Notes under the pieces: generated by a model
Database searches by the model: none
The model's input: the letters and a program-made list of their open reading frames with translations, nothing else
What the model was told of the DNA's origin: nothing
NCBI GenBank assembly: GCA_037447655.1
Contig: JBBHKE010002895.1
Location: forward strand, 62,001 to 126,000
Source: Zygnema cylindricum
Taxonomy: Eukaryota; Streptophyta; Zygnematophyceae; Zygnematales; Zygnemataceae
Direction: 5' to 3'
DNA length: 64,000 nt
Shown here: positions 60,674 to 64,000 of the stretch, one piece after another
Layout of the letters: each line of letters starts with the position of its first letter
Numbering within the stretch: the stretch's first letter is position 1
Made by a program: the position numbers and the translations under genes

Positions 60674-61987
60674 TCAATCAGACCCTTTTTCAACTGTCGA
60701 CCTTCCTTCCCTTGCTTTCTCCATTAACAAATTTGCGATCCTCTCGCGTTTGTCTGTATCTGCCGTCGGGTATATGACCCGAGAAGGCCCTTTACGATGC
60801 AAGTTATGATTGTACATTTCTGTATGTCCAAGGAAAAGAGCCGTTCCAAATAGACAACATCCAAATGCTAATCCCAACCCCCATGTAGCTGCGGCTGGCC
60901 CCCCAAAACCAGCTGTTAAAGGGCCACGGCGTATGGTTGCCCGAGGACCGTTCCGTCGAAATGGAGGATAAGACGATGTTGTTGTCTCCAATGTGATTTG
61001 CTGCGGTCGCAGAAGAGCTTCATATGCTTCTGTTATCCGCTTGAACTGTTCAGCATCTCCGTTGTTTACGTCGGGGTGACTGTAAAACACATTCAGACAC
61101 GCAAATGACAACATCAGCCAAAAGAAATACGTGAGAATGTGAAGCTGATAGAACTGATTGATATTGTTCACTACTGCCCAGTATAAACTGTTTAATGACT
61201 CGATTCTCAAAGCTTGTCAATCTTACTTTCCAAACAAAAAATAACACAAATTGGTTGTTAAGAACCAATAGCACATTCCCAAGTAGATTTGCTGATAGTC
61301 AAGTGCCTAATTTTGCTCAATTGTGTCTGAATATCTACCTACGGTTTGGTGATAACTGGCAATATCAGCTGGTCAATACGAAGCAGGATTCAAAGGAGCA
61401 AATGTGTCATGGGACCAAACATCCAAACATCTAAACATGGTTTAGACATGGCTTAAAGATCTAAACATGAACACACCTCATTAACTCGTTACAACACCAC
61501 ACAATGACACATGCATCTGTTAGTTCCACTAACTTACCGGCTTACATCCAAAAACTATTCCAGACCGTGTTCTGGGCCAAAAAAACTGCCAACTGCAAAT
61601 CCAGTTTGTTTTTTTTTCTGGGGACAATCTTAAGAAGAGTCACAGGTGAAATCACAGGGACCTTTTGGTCGTCCAAGAGCCTTTCTCATGAAAACTTTTA
61701 CTTTTTTTAAGTTGGCACCGTAGTTTCTAGTTTACGTACTTCGTGATTCCCACATTACTTTCAAGGACTCAATTTTCCAACAAAGCCCAGCAACAAGCAA
61801 TAATGTGGATACATATTACCGACTTCTTCAACATTAATGCGGTCGTCCCCAAAACAGGACATACTGGATACGGATAAAACAAGAGCTTGCAATGGATTTT
61901 CTCACCAACGCAATGCTGCCTTCCTGTAGGCCGCCTTCACTTCCTCTGCTGAAGCCCCTCTTGAGATGCCGAGAACTGAATGAGCAT
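60674..61987 (-). CDS. J-domain membrane protein (DnaJ family), 3' two exons
   Basis: J-proteins stimulate Hsp70 ATPase through an HPD motif. Exon 61987-61906 gives helix I/II (SVLGISRGASAEEVKAAYRK) and exon 61079-60674 gives HPDVNNGDAEQFKRITEAYE and the rest of the protein, stop TGA at 60674. The 826-bp intron splits a Cys codon right before HPD; both splice sites are GT-AG (TG/GTGAGA and TTTTACAG). After the J domain comes a basic Thr/Ser/Arg linker and one hydrophobic segment (WGLGLAFGCCLFGTALFLG), then a polar tail of about 45 residues. J domain plus a single C-terminal membrane span suggests an organelle- or ER-anchored co-chaperone, but the exact subfamily is not recognised. The exon encoding the N-terminus lies upstream of 61995 and was not found. 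Confidence 0.87.
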
Positions 61988-62559
61988 CTGCAAAGTTAAC
62001 AATGACCACTTTGTTACGATAAGTCTAACATGCCCAAGAAAGTGCACCAGGCCATAAGAAGCAAATTAAAAATATAGATAAATGAAAAAAAATAAAAAAA
62101 AAAATCAAAAGAAAAAAACACTTAAATAAGGACAAGCCAACGAGCGACAATGAAAGGAACAACAAGCATAATAACAAAAACAAATTAGCGTACCCAAATC
62201 GAAAATTACACCCCTCTGATATTCATTTTAAGGATTTATCAGTGTTGGTTTGAAATCATAATATGTAATACTAAATCAGTGCAGGGAGACGTAGCGTGCT
62301 TTAGTCAACTTCCTCCAATTGTGTGGTTAACACTATTTTACGAATCTTTTTGACCAGCAAAAGTCGCAATCTTATTGGTATTCTCAACTCTAACAGCGGT
62401 GGCCGGTAAAGACGACAAGAACCAAAAGATTGGGCACTTCTCTCGAACTCCTACCCCCCCTCCTCTCCCTCCTCTCTCCCACCCCACCTATGATTTTTCT
62501 CTCACACTATCATTTCATCACCCATTCCCCGTGTTTTCTCTTCCTCTCCATCGTAAGGG
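61988..62559. other. Intron or upstream region of the J-protein gene
   Basis: The missing first exon(s) should lie here or beyond the LINE fragments; I could not identify a convincing coding segment ending in a donor. Confidence 0.4.
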
Positions 62560-62888
62560 AGTTTCGAAACATGTCGACGATCCATAAAAACAATAGCAAA
62601 TCGAAGGAGGATAAAAGCTAGCATTCATTGTAAAGCCACAAATAAACGCAGACAATAAAGGGAAGAAAGGAATGCATAGAGGCTCCCAAATTTCCTCCTC
62701 TCCAAAGTACGTTGACCACAAGAACAAAGAAACTCATCCAAAGCAACCCCCACACAACCAAATATCTCAACTTCTTCCCAGAATAAAGTCATCCACACAA
62801 TCGTCATGTGCATAATCACGCTCCTTCATAAAACAACGTCACGAGTGAACACTCAATTATATCGAACAACCTAATCAACAACTATCAG
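62560..62888 (-). mobile_element. Older, diverged LINE-type fragment
   Basis: The minus-strand frame near 62625-62819 contains VEIFGCVGVALDEFLCSCG, matching VEIFGCLGVAMDEFVRTCA of the other copies with several changes and some indels. Its sequence stops where copy B's 3' end begins. Confidence 0.6.
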
Positions 62889-64000
62889 AAAAAAATCACG
62901 CAGGATATATTAAAATGCACAATGGTAAACCATTTGAGTCCAGGGGTACAAAAGGGGTGGCATGGCCGAAACTGAAAAACTACCAGCAGGGGAATAAAAT
63001 AACAGCACAACAAAAATAAAAACAAAAAGAAAACAACAACCAGGAAAATAAAAGCACCCAAAATCAAAATGAAAAGCACGACAAATGACAAAGCCAAAAC
63101 TACAACCCCAACCCCAACCTAATTAAATAACTACGAAAAGCAACCCCGTAAGTCGCCCCATCCCGGGGGAGCACGTTGAGGGAGTTCCAGAACCCGGCGA
63201 CGATCGATAGCTGCAACAGCCGATCGGAGGAGAATAGAAGCGTGCACTCGTTGTAAAGCCACAGATAAGCGTTGACGATAAAAAGAAGTAAGGATCAAAG
63301 GAGGAGGGCTCCCTGGTCCTCGCCGCTCGAAAGCACGTCGAGCGCAAGTACAGAGAAACTCGTCCATTGCAACACCCAACAACCAAAGATCTCGACCGCC
63401 ATCGGAATAAAGTCATCCATAGGGTCCCGGTGGGCATAATCACGCTCCTTCGCCTTAGCGGCATCACGAGCCGCCACCCCAACATGTCGAGCCGCTTGAC
63501 CAACAATTGTAGCTGAAGTAGGGTTCACCAAAACAATATCACCGAAGATGCGACGGGCACCATCAATTAGAACAACATCGATCCGACGCTTGGGAATAAT
63601 ATGAGAAACTAAAGGCCTACCATAGAAAACGGCTACTTTTGAACTATGAGTTGAACAACTGTGTCGTGCAAGCATATTGTTAAGGTTTGACAATTTGATT
63701 CAAGCTTCACATCGACCGAAATAACTCTAAGGCGTCATTCTACATGGGATTCCAATTGCGTTATAGTTGGCGCCATGACATTGGTTCACAGTAACGTACA
63801 CTATTACAGGATTGAGCGGTACGGTAAATCCAACAACAGACTACAGAATAACGGGAAATGGACCTTCCATGGAGAAGCACAAACTTCAAAGCCTAAACAC
63901 TGGACATATTCACCATCGCTCAGCTCTTGTGGTTCCGAAAATAGTCAGCGGGCACCGATGCGTCGTCAGATAGAAAAGATCCGACGACGCTCGCGTCTTC
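62889..64000 (-). mobile_element. LINE-type 3' fragment, minus strand, copy B (cut by window end)
   Basis: Nearly identical to 58906-60007 over its whole visible length of about 1.1 kb. Differences include a one-base loss in the CTGGGTGTTGC region, which shifts the frame between FGC and VAMDEF, and a codon change that removes the premature stop of copy A. The 3' flank differs from copy A, with seven A residues then a TCACGCAGG start. Confidence 0.62.

Overview
The window is a repeat-rich nuclear segment of a eukaryote, most likely a streptophyte (a plant or a charophyte alga; Chara-like is my guess, not something the sequence proves). The reasons are GT-AG spliced genes with plant-type products (an EXO70 exocyst subunit, a TXNDC9/APACD-type thioredoxin-fold protein, a USP39/SAD1 splicing factor, a J-protein), several Ty1/copia elements, hAT-like and TA-flanked inverted-repeat elements, degenerate TTTAGGG-type runs, and very large intronic microsatellites.

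Layout. 1-4.8 kb: decayed Ty1/copia element (+) with its 3' LTR, then a LINE 3' fragment (4.8-5.3 kb). 6.6-18.2 kb: a complete 13-exon EXO70 gene (-), predicted 643 aa, whose exons are separated by introns full of GA, CT, TG/TA and minisatellite DNA and by many partial copies of its own exon edges. 18.3-18.8 kb: a cluster of CACGTGGC boxes just upstream of its start codon. 19-28 kb: nested inverted-repeat elements, two solo LTRs with clear 5-bp target duplications, and a decayed minus-strand copia. 28.6-31.4 kb: a small unrecognised gene (+) ending in a CaaX-like tetrapeptide. 34.8-36.9 kb: complete 4-exon TXNDC9-like gene (-). 37.3-40.0 kb: hAT-like element copies around a copia gag/LTR remnant. 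41.6-52.7 kb: two related multi-exon DDE-type transposase genes (-), the second clearly broken, with an unrecognised 330-aa ORF inside an intron of the first and a 10-N assembly gap at 50945-50954. 53.6-55.2 kb: two adjacent hAT-like non-autonomous elements with perfect 8-bp target duplications. 55.6-56.6 kb: last two coding exons of USP39/SAD1 (+). 58.9-64 kb: LINE 3' fragments and a two-exon 3' part of a membrane J-protein gene (-).

The host genes (vesicle tethering, TRiC/tubulin-related co-chaperone, spliceosome, J-protein) do not form an operon or an obvious pathway; they are ordinary housekeeping genes stretched by repeats. The most unusual structural feature is that EXO70 introns, and one TXNDC9 intron, contain tandem or dispersed copies of the adjacent exon edge including its splice site, on the same strand. 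This looks like intron growth by duplication of exon-intron junctions. Exon coordinates below were derived by reading frame, splice dinucleotides, phase consistency and remembered family sequences, not by alignment software or RNA evidence.
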